64,000 nucleotides of DNA. Source: Enteroscipio rubneri. GTDB taxonomy: Bacteria > Actinomycetota > Coriobacteriia > Coriobacteriales > Eggerthellaceae. A program made the translations under genes and the position numbers. The notes beneath the pieces are model-generated. The model was not told the DNA's origin and did no database searches. It saw nothing but the letters and a program-made list of their open reading frames with translations. The stretch lies in the NCBI RefSeq assembly GCF_002899715.1, contig NZ_PPEK01000008.1, forward strand, positions 54,329-118,328, read 5' to 3'. Below, piece after piece: positions 24,320 to 33,384 of the stretch (position 1 is its first letter; every line of letters starts with the position of its first letter).

Positions 24320-26338
24320 CTACCGCGCGCCGCCGCCTCCGCCGCCGAAGCCGCCGCCTCCGCCGCTCGAGAAGCCGCCCCCGAAGCCTCCGCCGCTCGA
24401 GAAGTTCCCGCTTGCACCCGAGATGGCCGCCTGCGCCGTCGACATCGTGTTCGCGACCGACGTCTGCAGCATATCGCCCACCGAAGGCAGCGTCGCTCCG
24501 CTCGCGGTATGCGCGCCGGTGTACCAGAACCACCACGGCACGTACGTCGCGCCAAGCGACCCGTCGTACTCGAACAGCTGCGGCATGGCGATCTGCAACT
24601 GTTTGATGGTTTGCTCGGCCACACCGAACAGGTAAGCATACACCATGAACTCGCCCCACACCTTCACGTCGGTGGGCGGGCGCTCGTCAAGCGTTGAGAA
24701 GTCGCGCAGCCAGTTGCGCAGCGCTTTGCACTTCGCCACCAGGTTATTGCCGCGCACGCTGCGCCGCGGCAGGTAGTTCGCAATAACGCCGATCGCTATA
24801 GCCGTTGGCAGCATGAAGATAAGCGGGATGAAGTTGCTCATGAACACTGCGATCGCGATTCCGGCCATCGCCACCAGGCCGGCTACGGCAATCAGATAGC
24901 CTTGGTATCGCTTTCCTTTGAGCTCGAAGAAGTCCTGCTTATTCGTCTCCGCCGAAACAACGCCTTGCCACGCCTGCATGGCGTCGAGGAATTCCTGGGG
25001 ATGGTCTTCGCCATACTTCTTAAGCGTGCCGAACCACAGGGCGTCGCCCCCCTCGGCCACTTGGCCGAACAGGAGCGCGAGCGCCTGGAGATCGATGGGA
25101 TCGGTCACGGTATCGGCCGCCGGCAACCGCGTGATGTAGTAGTCCGACACCTCCTTGGCGCCGAACACGCCCGGTTGCGGGTAGCTCCCGGAATCGATGC
25201 GTACCGCACCGATATGCGCCAGATGCATGAGCGTGGCCGTGAAGTCGTCCTGACTCTCGCGATCCCAACGCCACAGCCTGCCTATGACCGCAGGGTGCAC
25301 GGATGGATCGGGCACGTCGCGCCAGTATTCACCGGTATAGTCCGGTTCGTATTCCTTGCCGTACTTGAAGTATGCTCGGAGCGCCCAACCTATCAGCAGC
25401 ACACAGATGACGCCGCACGCGATGACGAACGCAAGCGCGAGCACGCGGTCGCGGTTCGCCTGATCCGCCCACCCCTGCTCCTCTTTCATCACCTCATCGA
25501 GACGCAGCTGGTCCTTGAAGGCGAGTGCCGCCTCGCCCGATAGATTCGTCAGCCAATCGACGGGAAACACGACACGTGCCTCGGCATACTGACCGGGAGC
25601 CACCGATGGAACCGTGTAAACGATGGTCCCGTCGGGGTTGACGACCAGCGAGCCGTCGAGCGGTCCGTGGCCCCATGCGCGCACGTTGTCGCCCGGAACA
25701 ACCTCGGTTCCCTGGGGTACGGGCAAGGCAAGCGTCAGCGTCACGTCCGATGCGGTCTCCTCCCAATGGGAGCCGATATAGCGCCAGTTCACTTCGCCCA
25801 CATCTCGAAATGCCTGCACACCGTTGACCACGGTATAATCCAGCTCGATGATGACACGCTCGTTCGACGCGTGAAAGAACGCGTAGACCGTGTTTTTGGC
25901 TGCATCAAGCGAATACGCGTCCGTGCCGGGACCGCCTTCGTCGCGCCAGGCGAGCACGAACGGCTCGTTTTTCATCGTCACCCAGTCGCCCTCTACCTTG
26001 CCTTCGGCGTCAACGGCAGCCATGCGGGCTCCGTTCATCTGCAACTCGGAGTTAGGCGGAAGGTTCTCGAACGTCCACCAGACGGCGGTGAAGTCGCCGT
26101 TGAAGTCGAACGTGCGCTGCTCTGTGAAGTGCAGCGATCCGTCGGTCTCCACCTGGGCCGCGATATCCACCTTTGGCATCGTGTACGATTTCGCCCACGC
26201 CTCGACCGGATTCGACGCAGCCATCCAGCACGCCGCCACCAGCACGGTAAGCACGAGCGCAAGCGACGCGCCCAGCGAACGCGCCCGGGAATCTCGATAT
26301 TCTCGAAAGCCAAGATACGAACCGCTCATGTTTTGCAC
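24320..26338 (-). CDS. DUF2207 membrane protein with glycine-rich tail
   Basis: About 672 residues. A signal/anchor helix (LALVLTVLVAACWMAA) is followed by an extracytoplasmic DUF2207 beta-domain (DGSLHFTEQRTFDFNGDFTA), a membrane helix near residue 320, a cytoplasmic region, two further helices near 495-540, and a tail of GGGFGGGFSSGGGGG type. Function of the family is unknown; it often sits with LemA genes, as here. Start choice: AAGGAG is seven bases before a GTG at 26338, but only one base before the ATG at 26344, so the GTG is preferred. Confidence 0.85.
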   Translation of the reverse strand: MQNMSGSYLGFREYRDSRARSLGASLALVLTVLVAACWMAASNPVEAWAKSYTMPKVDIAAQVETDGSLHFTEQRTFDFNGDFTAVWWTFENLPPNSELQMNGARMAAVDAEGKVEGDWVTMKNEPFVLAWRDEGGPGTDAYSLDAAKNTVYAFFHASNERVIIELDYTVVNGVQAFRDVGEVNWRYIGSHWEETASDVTLTLALPVPQGTEVVPGDNVRAWGHGPLDGSLVVNPDGTIVYTVPSVAPGQYAEARVVFPVDWLTNLSGEAALAFKDQLRLDEVMKEEQGWADQANRDRVLALAFVIACGVICVLLIGWALRAYFKYGKEYEPDYTGEYWRDVPDPSVHPAVIGRLWRWDRESQDDFTATLMHLAHIGAVRIDSGSYPQPGVFGAKEVSDYYITRLPAADTVTDPIDLQALALLFGQVAEGGDALWFGTLKKYGEDHPQEFLDAMQAWQGVVSAETNKQDFFELKGKRYQGYLIAVAGLVAMAGIAIAVFMSNFIPLIFMLPTAIAIGVIANYLPRRSVRGNNLVAKCKALRNWLRDFSTLDERPPTDVKVWGEFMVYAYLFGVAEQTIKQLQIAMPQLFEYDGSLGATYVPWWFWYTGAHTASGATLPSVGDMLQTSVANTMSTAQAAISGASGNFSSGGGFGGGFSSGGGGGFGGGGGGAR

Positions 26339-26402
26339 GATCATGCTCCTTGCAACTTGAAGATGGTCACGGTATCATAGCAAATCGCACCTACTATACT
26401 GA

Positions 26403-26493
26403 GGAGAGCTGACCGAGAGGCCGAAGGTGCTCGCCTGCTAAGCGAGTATACGCCACAAGCGTATCTGGGGTTCGAATCCCCAGCTCTCCGCCA
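26403..26493 (+). tRNA. tRNA-Ser (GCT)
   Basis: 91 nt with encoded CCA. Acceptor GGAGAGC pairs with GCTCTCC, anticodon arm CTCGC-CTGCTAA-GCGAG (anticodon GCT), a long variable arm typical of serine tRNAs, and a GGTTCGAATCC T-arm. Confidence 0.96.
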
Positions 26494-26504
26494 CTGAAAC
26501 GTAC

Positions 26505-26538
26505 AACCCTCGTCCGCCCAGCGCGCACGAGGGTTTTT
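26505..26538 (+). terminator. Intrinsic terminator after tRNA-Ser
   Basis: AACCCTCGT pairs with ACGAGGGTT and a TTTTT run follows; located 12 nt after the tRNA. Confidence 0.8.
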
Positions 26539-26675
26539 ACCGTTCGGAACCACCTCCCACGCTGTCAGAACCCGGCAACGCGGGCCATCGCAGCCGAGGC
26601 CCGGTACGCCCGCGCTGGGTGCGCGCGGCCGCGTTCCGACGGAAACCTTCCAACGGCTTCCCAGCATCCGGCGTG

Positions 26676-27047
26676 TTAGCCGTCGCGCCCGCCGCGACCC
26701 TTCCGACGATCGCTCAGGCGCTCGGTCCGCATCGGCTTCTTGCGATAGCTCGGATGATGCCGCAAGAATACGGCACGGCATATAAAGGTAACGCCAAGGC
26801 CGATAAGCGCCGTGACAAGGAAGCTGAGCGCAAGGTCGAACACCGCTTCGTTATGCTCGAACCACGCATAGACGCTGACCAGCAGAAAAAATGCCGACAA
26901 TCCACCGGTGATGACGGTGAACATCTTGATGAGAATTTCCTTAGCCCTGTTCGGAGAATGCCGATACGCCATCACCAGATACACGATGCCCGCCAGCACG
27001 GCAAGCAGAATGAGCATCGGGACGATGCGCGATAGACGTGCGATCAT
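26676..27047 (-). CDS. Small membrane protein, unknown function
   Basis: 123 residues. Three hydrophobic stretches (PMLILLAVLAGIVYLVMAY, TGGLSAFFLLVSVYAWF, LSFLVTALIGLGVTFIC) and a strongly basic C-terminus (RKKPMRTERLSDRRKGRGG). AAGGAG precedes the ATG. It follows the LemA gene after 45 bp on the same strand and is probably co-transcribed, placing it in a LemA/DUF2207 membrane group. No family recognised. Confidence 0.7.
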   Translation of the reverse strand: MIARLSRIVPMLILLAVLAGIVYLVMAYRHSPNRAKEILIKMFTVITGGLSAFFLLVSVYAWFEHNEAVFDLALSFLVTALIGLGVTFICRAVFLRHHPSYRKKPMRTERLSDRRKGRGGRDG

Positions 27048-27092
27048 CGGACGGCTCTCCTTTCTGCGCGCGCGGCGTTCGACGGCTCCATG

Positions 27093-27647
27093 CTAAAACT
27101 GTACTCGGGGAGCCGCATCGGAACCGGCTGCGGCATCGAAGCTCTCCCGCTGCGAGAAGCCCATCATTCCCGCAATCAGCACGGCAGGGAATGTCTGAAT
27201 GGCAGTGTTGTACTTCATGACGGTGTCGTTGTAGCTCTGCCTCATATAGCTGATCTTGTCTTCGGTGTTGGAAAGCTCGGCCTGAAGCTGCTGGAAGTTC
27301 ACATTCGCCTTGAGGTCGGGGTAGGCTTCGGCCACGGCGAACAGACTCTTGAGCGCGCCTGTCAAAATGCCGTCGGCCTCCATTTTACCTTCCGGCGTAC
27401 GCGCGCTCATCACGGCCGAACGCGCCTGCGTAACTTCGTCGAGCGTGCCGCGCTCGTGCGTGGCGTAGCCCTTGACAGTCTCCACCAGATTCGGGATGAG
27501 ATCGAGGCGTCGCTGCAGTTGGACGTCGATCTGCGCCCAAGCATTGTCCACCATGTTGCGCAGCTTCACGAGGTTGTTGTACAGCGCGATGATGGCGACG
27601 ATCAACACGACGACGATGACGAGGATGACGATTACGAGGATATCCAT
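27093..27647 (-). CDS. lemA: LemA family protein
   Basis: 184 residues. An N-terminal membrane anchor ([20 protein letters not shown]) is followed by the LemA helical domain: [39 protein letters not shown] and the C-terminal [18 protein letters not shown] that ends the family. The anchor is in the membrane with the four-helix domain on the outer face in known members. Function is poorly defined; family members are often beside TPM-domain or DUF2207 genes. AAAGGAG precedes the ATG. First gene of a probable operon with the small membrane protein at 26676. Confidence 0.93.
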   Translation of the reverse strand: [184 protein letters not shown]

Positions 27648-27934
27648 GGTTCTCCTTTGCCGTTACGTGCAGTATATTCTACCATCGCTCGTCTTGCGTT
27701 AAGGCGCTCCGTCATGCGACCGACAAAACCCTCGCAGCCGGCAAGAGAACCCTGTGCGCCCGTGCCCAGTTCCACTTCGAGGGCCTGGCCTTCCACGGCT
27801 CGCATCGACGCGAATGCTCCCTCGTACGCGTCGGCTGGGAGACGCCGACGCGCCGAGAACCGCGAACGCGATGGTAGGCGGGGACACTGCGGCGCCGCCT
27901 ATGCTGGCACGCGCGGCGCACGGCCGCGCCACGC

Positions 27935-28975
27935 TTACCGAGCGGTTGCGGAACGCCCGGCGCCCGAAGGGACGATCCCCGCGCGCACAGGCCCGAACAT
28001 CGTCGCGCGCGCCCACCACCCGCGCGCATGGGCTTCGGCGGCAACCAGGCTTGCATCCTGAAACGACCGGCAAGGTGCAAACACGGCCGATCCGCTGCCT
28101 GACATGAGCGCGCAATCAACGCCGTCCTGCGCTTCCATCCACGCGCGAACCTCGGCGAGCAACGGTACGAGAGATTCGGATGCACTCGCCAGATTGTTGC
28201 GGAGCGGCACGTCGCACGCCCGGCGCGCGGCGAGGGCCCGTTCCCGATCGGCACCCGCAATGCGCTCGGGACGAACGTCGAACGCTCGGTACGCCTCGGC
28301 CGTCGACACGCCGGCTTCGGGCTTGACCACCACGGCATACGCGCCCATCGGCTCAAGCTCATGCATGAACGCATCGCCCACGCCGTCGAAGCACGCGCAT
28401 CCCCCATGCAGGAAAAACGCCACATCGGCCCCAAGCTCGCGTGCGACCTCCTCAATGCGCGGATCATCGGAGGCAAGGCCCCACATATACGCCGCGCCTG
28501 CGAGCGCCGCAGCGGCATCGGACGATCCGCCGCCCAAACCCGCTTCAGAGGGGATGTGTTTCTCCAGGCGCACCGTCACCACCTCGGCTTCGTTCCGGCC
28601 AATGCGCCGGGCAAGGGCACGCACCGCCTTGCTCACAATATTGCGCTCCGTCGGCACATCGAGAGGCGGCAGCCCGCCGTGCGCAACGCAGGCAAGGTCG
28701 ATGTCCAATCCTCCGGCACGCTGCGGGGCGACGCTCATGTGCAGAACATCCCGAAGCGTGAGCGCATGCATGATGCTCACGGCCTCGTGGTACCCGTCGG
28801 CACGCCGCTCCCCAATATCGAGAAACAGATTCACCTTCGCCGGCGCGATGAGCTTAATTGCGCCAGGTTCTTTGAACGGGGCGGCGGACAGCTGCGCCGC
28901 GCGTGCCGCGGCGATCAGGTCCACGGGCTGCTCGGCACGCGGCGCTCTTCGTTCTCGTTCGTCCGATTGCATCAT
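27935..28975 (-). CDS. ispE: 4-diphosphocytidyl-2-C-methyl-D-erythritol kinase
   Basis: 346 residues. GHMP kinase of the MEP isoprenoid pathway. Signatures: IAPAKVNLFLDIGERRADGYHE with the catalytic Lys region, the ATP loop IPSEAGLGGGSSDAAAAL, and MSGSGSAVFA near the C-terminus. About 40 residues precede the usual N-terminus, and a 30-residue tail follows the last motif. The start overlaps the tadA stop by four bases (ATGA), so translation is probably coupled. Two adjacent ATGs (28975 and 28972) are both possible. Confidence 0.94.
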   Translation of the reverse strand: MMQSDERERRAPRAEQPVDLIAAARAAQLSAAPFKEPGAIKLIAPAKVNLFLDIGERRADGYHEAVSIMHALTLRDVLHMSVAPQRAGGLDIDLACVAHGGLPPLDVPTERNIVSKAVRALARRIGRNEAEVVTVRLEKHIPSEAGLGGGSSDAAAALAGAAYMWGLASDDPRIEEVARELGADVAFFLHGGCACFDGVGDAFMHELEPMGAYAVVVKPEAGVSTAEAYRAFDVRPERIAGADRERALAARRACDVPLRNNLASASESLVPLLAEVRAWMEAQDGVDCALMSGSGSAVFAPCRSFQDASLVAAEAHARGWWARATMFGPVRAGIVPSGAGRSATAR

Positions 28976-29637
28976 GCCTGCTCCGTTCGTTTCTTTCTCT
29001 TGGCCGCGAAAAACGAGCGCAGAAGCTCAGCGCACTCGTCGGCAAGGACGCCCGGCACGGCTTCGAAGGTATGATTGAGGCGCTTGTCCTCGTTGACCGC
29101 GTATAACGTCCCAAGAGACCCTGCCTTTGGATCGGCCGCACCGTACACGCAGCGATCTACGCGCGCCTGGTGCATAAGGCCCGCGCACATCACGCACGGT
29201 TCGAGTGTCACATAGACTGTGCAGCCGGCGAGCCGCCACACGCCTCGACGTTCGGCGGCTTGCTTGAGAGCGAGAAATTCCGCATGGCCGGCAGGGTCCT
29301 GCGTCGTCTCGCGCAGGTTGCACGCCCGCGCGATCACCTGAGGCTCGGCTAATGGACGGCGCGTTGCGGGGTCGGTCGGCTCATACACGACGACTGCGCC
29401 GATGGGCACTTCATCAAGGGCGGCAGCCCGATGCGCCTCCTCAATCGCCATGCGCATGTAATCCTCGTCAGAAGGCCGCGACTTTCGCTGCCGCGAGTCG
29501 CTCGCCGGCAGAGCATCAGCCGAACCAGCACCGGAAGGAACCGTGCCGCCGGTTGCTTCCGCGAGATCGCGCGCCCGAGACGCGCCGGCCTTCGGCTCGG
29601 CGCCGAGAACGTCGGCGCTGTTGTCTTCATCGTTCAT
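28972..29637 (-). CDS. tadA: tRNA adenosine(34) deaminase
   Basis: 221 residues. Converts A34 to inosine in tRNA-Arg(ACG); the cognate tRNA gene is at 37344. The deaminase zinc motifs are intact: HAEFLALKQAA (His and catalytic Glu) and TLEPCVMCAGLM (two Cys ligands). The first 58 residues are a low-complexity extension not needed for the fold. The start at 29637 lies seven bases after a perfect TATAAT on the minus strand and has no ribosome site, suggesting a leaderless mRNA; an in-frame start at 29694 would lie upstream of that promoter. Confidence 0.92.
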   Translation of the reverse strand: MNDEDNSADVLGAEPKAGASRARDLAEATGGTVPSGAGSADALPASDSRQRKSRPSDEDYMRMAIEEAHRAAALDEVPIGAVVVYEPTDPATRRPLAEPQVIARACNLRETTQDPAGHAEFLALKQAAERRGVWRLAGCTVYVTLEPCVMCAGLMHQARVDRCVYGAADPKAGSLGTLYAVNEDKRLNHTFEAVPGVLADECAELLRSFFAAKRKKRTEQA

Positions 29638-29644
29638 GCCAATT

Positions 29645-29688
29645 ATTATATGGTATCCTGTGCTTGCATTTCGAAACCTGTTTCGAAA
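29645..29688 (-). promoter_or_regulatory. tadA promoter with overlapping TTTCGAAA inverted repeat
   Basis: Minus-strand -10 TATAAT at 29645-29650, seven bases from the ATG. TTTCGAAA-cctg-TTTCGAAA (29669-29688) covers the expected -35 position. A related motif recurs before cstA at 39312-39350. Confidence 0.5.
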
Positions 29689-29697
29689 AAGCATGTG

Positions 29698-29723
29698 GCG
29701 AACGAATGTTTCACGTGAAACAT
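29698..29723. other. parS: parS site (ParB binding) with extended conserved flank, copy 2
   Basis: TGTTTCACGTGAAACA at 29707-29722, preceded by GCGAACGA plus A and followed by T, as at the other two sites. Between the divergent tadA gene and tRNA-Ser(TGA). Confidence 0.88.
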
Positions 29724-29763
29724 CGGGGTCTTGGGGGCCGCGTCGTTCGTTTCATAGCAATGC

Positions 29764-29851
29764 GGAGGCGTGGCCGAGTGGTTGAAGGCGGCAGTCTTGA
29801 AAACTGTTATGCCGAAAGGCATCGTGGGTTCGAATCCTACCGCCTCCGCCA
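29764..29851 (+). tRNA. tRNA-Ser (TGA)
   Basis: 88 nt with encoded CCA. GGAGGCG pairs with CGCCTCC; anticodon arm CAGT-CTTGAAA-ACTG (TGA at 29798-29800); long variable arm; GGTTCGAATCC T-arm. Confidence 0.96.
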
Positions 29852-30078
29852 CATAGATTCCCTCAATCCGATGCAAGCTTTTTTGTCTTGGCGGTATTCC
29901 AGATCGCAGGTCAGGGCTCAGTCGATGTGCGAAAAGGATCTGCCGAAGAAGACCAGCAGACAGGACTGTGCGGAAAATGCTCCGCAGAAAAGCCTGCTAT
30001 CGTCTTTCGCCATCATCGACCACCGTGCAGTCGTTCCACGAGCAGTCGACTCGCTGAACCCGCAACGCGGACGTGCAT

Positions 30079-30109
30079 AGTCGAGCCCCTCGGTGCGAGG
30101 GGCTCGACT
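30079..30109. terminator. Hairpin at the 3' side of the citrate synthase gene
   Basis: Perfect 13-bp stem (30079-30091 with 30097-30109) and a 5-nt loop, 24 bp past the stop codon of the minus-strand citrate synthase gene. Short T content only. Confidence 0.6.
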
Positions 30110-30132
30110 CGGTTTCGGATACCGAGCAAGAA

Positions 30133-31485
30133 CTACCGCTCGTTCATCGGAACGTAGGGGCGCTTGCCGCCGCGCGTGGATTTGTACGCCGGGCGGATGA
30201 TGCGCTTGCCAGAGACGATCTCCTCGAAACGATGCGCAGCCCAACCAGGCATGCGCGCACAGGCGAACAGCGGCGTGAACAGATCCTCGGGAATCCCCAT
30301 CATCGAATACACGAAGCCGGAGTACATATCGATGTTGGCGCACATATCCTTGCTCGTGCCCTTCTCGCGCAGGATAACCTCGGACGCGAGGCGCTCGATA
30401 CTGCGAAGCAGGTTGAACTCGGCCTCGTATTCCGTACCCGTTGCCAGCTCCTCGGCAAAGCGCTTGCACACCACGGCGCGCGGATCGGACTTCGTGTACA
30501 CGGCGTGGCCCATGCCGTAGACAAGGCCTGTCTTGTCGTAGGCCTGCTTGTTGACGATTCTCGCAAGGTAGGCAGCAACCTCATCGTCGTTGCTCCAGTC
30601 GGACACGTTCTCCTTGATCTCCTGCTGCATGGCGAGCACCTTGTGGTTCGCGCCGCCGTGCTTCGAGCCCTTGAGCGAGCCCATGGCAGCTGCATAGGTG
30701 GAGTACGGATCGGTGTCGGCCGAAGTGAGCACCCGCGTCGTAAACGTGGAGTTGTTGCCACCGCCGTGTTCGGCATGCAGACACAGCATGATGTCCAGCA
30801 TGCGCGCCTCCTCCTGCGTGAACGAGCGGTCGGGCCGCAGCATCGACAAGATGGTCTCAGCCGTGGACTGGCCGGGAATGAAACGATGCATGATCATGGA
30901 TTCGTTGTTGTAACGGGCGCGCTTGGCGTAGTACGTCAGCACCATGATGCGCGGAAGACGGGAGATGAGCGAGATGGCGGTATGAATCTCGTGATGCGGC
31001 GAGCGATCCTCCGCGTCCTGATCGTACGCGTACAGCAGCAGAATGGAGCGCGCGAGCACGTTCATGATGTCGGGCGGCGTGTCGCGCATAATCATGGAGG
31101 CAGTGAACCCGTTGGGCAGCTCGCGCTCGGCGTCGAGCACCGAGACGAACCGGTCGAGTTGGTCCTTCGTGGGCAGTTCGCCCATAAGCAGCAGATATGC
31201 CACCTCTTCGAAGTTGAAGCGGCGCTCGGCAGCATCGGTTCCCAACAGGTCGTACACATCGTATCCGCGATAGCGAAGGCTTCCCTCGTCGGCGATCTTC
31301 TCGTTGTCAGACACCACGTAGCCATGGACGTTCGCAATATTCGTGAGTCCGGCGACGACCCCCGTGCCATCAGCGTTGCGCAGGCCGCGCTTTACATCGT
31401 ACTGGTCGTAGTAGGCCGCGTCGATGGCATTGATCGCTTTGAAGTTCTCGTAGAGGGCGATCTTCCTCTCTTTCTCGTCGCTCAT
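30133..31485 (-). CDS. gltA: Citrate synthase
   Basis: 450 residues. Condenses acetyl-CoA and oxaloacetate. Catalytic and binding landmarks are present: HAEHGGGNNSTFTTRV with one active His, SLKGSKHGGANHKV, GMGHAVYTKSDPRA with the second His, the catalytic Asp in CANIDMYSGFVYS, and CARMPGWAAHRFE. Longer than the short bacterial type because of an extended N-terminus. It could also accept propionyl-CoA (methylcitrate synthase), but no prp genes are nearby. AAGGA lies seven bases before the ATG. Confidence 0.93.
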   Translation of the reverse strand: MSDEKERKIALYENFKAINAIDAAYYDQYDVKRGLRNADGTGVVAGLTNIANVHGYVVSDNEKIADEGSLRYRGYDVYDLLGTDAAERRFNFEEVAYLLLMGELPTKDQLDRFVSVLDAERELPNGFTASMIMRDTPPDIMNVLARSILLLYAYDQDAEDRSPHHEIHTAISLISRLPRIMVLTYYAKRARYNNESMIMHRFIPGQSTAETILSMLRPDRSFTQEEARMLDIMLCLHAEHGGGNNSTFTTRVLTSADTDPYSTYAAAMGSLKGSKHGGANHKVLAMQQEIKENVSDWSNDDEVAAYLARIVNKQAYDKTGLVYGMGHAVYTKSDPRAVVCKRFAEELATGTEYEAEFNLLRSIERLASEVILREKGTSKDMCANIDMYSGFVYSMMGIPEDLFTPLFACARMPGWAAHRFEEIVSGKRIIRPAYKSTRGGKRPYVPMNER

Positions 31486-31778
31486 AGCACATCCTTCCTG
31501 CCGCGCCGAACGCGGCCCCTTCTCCTTGTTCCGGCAATGCGCATATCCGGCCGTCCGCGGGGCGTACGGCCTCCCGTTGCTCTGGTGGATGGGAGATACA
31601 GCGATGCTTCTTTAGCATGATAGAGCGAGCAGGCGGGCGGCGCAATCCCAGGGAGGGAACTAGTCGGCGAACGCGACGGGACGCTCACGGTTCGGCAACC
31701 GCCTTTCCCTGAAAAAGCGTGGTGCAGGCGGGCCGTATAGACTGACCTCCACGACAGTCCGAAAGCGAGGGCCACGCC

Positions 31779-33353
31779 GTGATAGAATCAATGTTTTCCC
31801 TACTCATCGAAAAACGCGACTGGTTCATCGACCTGTTGCTCCAGCATATCGCCATTTCGCTCGTCTCCATCGCTCTCGCTGCGATCATCGGGCTGGCGCT
31901 CGGCATTGCTATCGCTCAATGGCGGCGCGGCGCGAAACCGGTGCTTGCGCTTGTGAACTTCATCTACACCATCCCCTCCATCGCTTTGTTCGGCTTTCTG
32001 ATCCCCCTTACCGGCATCGGCGACCTCAACGCCGTGACGGCGCTCACCATCTACGCGCTGCTGCCCATGGTGCGCAACACCTACACGGGCCTTACCGCCA
32101 TCGACCCGGCCATCATCGAGGCAGCGCGCGGCATGGGCTCCACCGACCGGCAGACGCTCTATCGCATCGAACTGCCGTTGGCAGCGCCCGTCATCATGAG
32201 CGGTATCCGCAATATGGCGACCATGACCATTGCGCTGGCCGGCATCGCGTCCTTCATCGGCGCGGGCGGCTTAGGCGTGGCCATCTATCGCGGCATTACC
32301 ACGAACAATTTGGCTATGACGCTGGCCGGCAGCGTGCTGATTGCCGCACTCGCCATCGTCGTCGATCTGTTGCTGGGCCTTGCCGAGAAGCGCGCACGTC
32401 GCCACTTGGAGCCCTCGCCTTCAACTGTCCGCGCCAAGAAACTGAGGCGCGGCGGACGGGCGGTCGCAGCCGTTGCTGCGTCGGTCGTGCTGATCGCGGG
32501 CGGCACCTTCGCCTACGCGAAGTTCGCGGAAGACAACGGCGGCGGCACCATCGATATAGCCACGAAGCCCATGACCGAGCAATACATTCTCAGCGAGATG
32601 CTCAAAACGCTGATCGAGCATGACACCGATCTCTCCGTGCAGATTACCCAGGGTATCGGCGGCGGAACATACAACATCCATACCGGCATGGAGCGCGGTG
32701 ATTTCGACTTGTACCCGGAATATACCGGCACAGCCTGGACGACGGTGCTCAAACGCGAGGAATTCTATGACGAGTCGATGTTCGACGAACTGCGCCAGGC
32801 CTATGAGGATCGATTCGGCTTCGAATGGATATGCGAATACGGGTTCAACAACACCTTCGGCATCGCCGTTCGCAAAGACGTAGCCGAGCGCTACGGGCTG
32901 CACACGTACTCGGACCTTGCAGCAGTCGCTCCCGAGCTCACGTTCGGCGCACAGCCCGATTTCTACGATAGGGAGGACGGCTACCCCGGCCTGCAAGCCA
33001 CCTATGGCATGGACTTCGGAACCACCGCCGACATGGACATAAGCCTGAAATTTCAGGCGCTGTTCGACGGTCAGGTGGACGCAATCACCATGTCCACCAC
33101 CGATGGACAGGTAACCGACGAGCGCCTCGTGGTATTGGAGGATGACCGGCATTTCTACCCGTCGTACCGGTGCTATGACATTGTGCGCAGGGACACGCTG
33201 GAAGCGCACCCCGAGCTGCAGGACGTGCTGTTGAAGCTGGACGGCGCTATAAGCGACGCCGATATGGCACGCATGAATGGCGCGGTCGAAATGGAGGGCA
33301 GGGAGCCGAAGGACGTGGCCGACGCGTTTCTGTCCGAAAGGGGACTGGTATAG
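31779..33353 (+). CDS. Fused permease / substrate-binding protein of an osmoprotectant ABC transporter
   Basis: 524 residues. Residues 1-210 form an OpuBB-type permease (helices IALAAIIGLALGIAIA, the EAA loop AIIEAARGMGSTDRQTLYRIELPLA). A further membrane helix near 230-250 tethers a periplasmic-type binding domain of the OpuAC/ProX class (TEQYILSEMLKTLIEHDTDL, GDFDLYPEYTGTAW, DGQVDAITMSTTDGQ). Likely imports glycine betaine, choline, carnitine or similar. The GTG at 31779 follows GCGAGGG. The ATPase gene follows 31 bp downstream; the pair forms a complete importer with the binding protein built into the channel. Confidence 0.9.
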   Translation: MIESMFSLLIEKRDWFIDLLLQHIAISLVSIALAAIIGLALGIAIAQWRRGAKPVLALVNFIYTIPSIALFGFLIPLTGIGDLNAVTALTIYALLPMVRNTYTGLTAIDPAIIEAARGMGSTDRQTLYRIELPLAAPVIMSGIRNMATMTIALAGIASFIGAGGLGVAIYRGITTNNLAMTLAGSVLIAALAIVVDLLLGLAEKRARRHLEPSPSTVRAKKLRRGGRAVAAVAASVVLIAGGTFAYAKFAEDNGGGTIDIATKPMTEQYILSEMLKTLIEHDTDLSVQITQGIGGGTYNIHTGMERGDFDLYPEYTGTAWTTVLKREEFYDESMFDELRQAYEDRFGFEWICEYGFNNTFGIAVRKDVAERYGLHTYSDLAAVAPELTFGAQPDFYDREDGYPGLQATYGMDFGTTADMDISLKFQALFDGQVDAITMSTTDGQVTDERLVVLEDDRHFYPSYRCYDIVRRDTLEAHPELQDVLLKLDGAISDADMARMNGAVEMEGREPKDVADAFLSERGLV

Positions 33354-33384
33354 CATGGGAAGCCCGAGTGCGCAGGAGAGGAAC

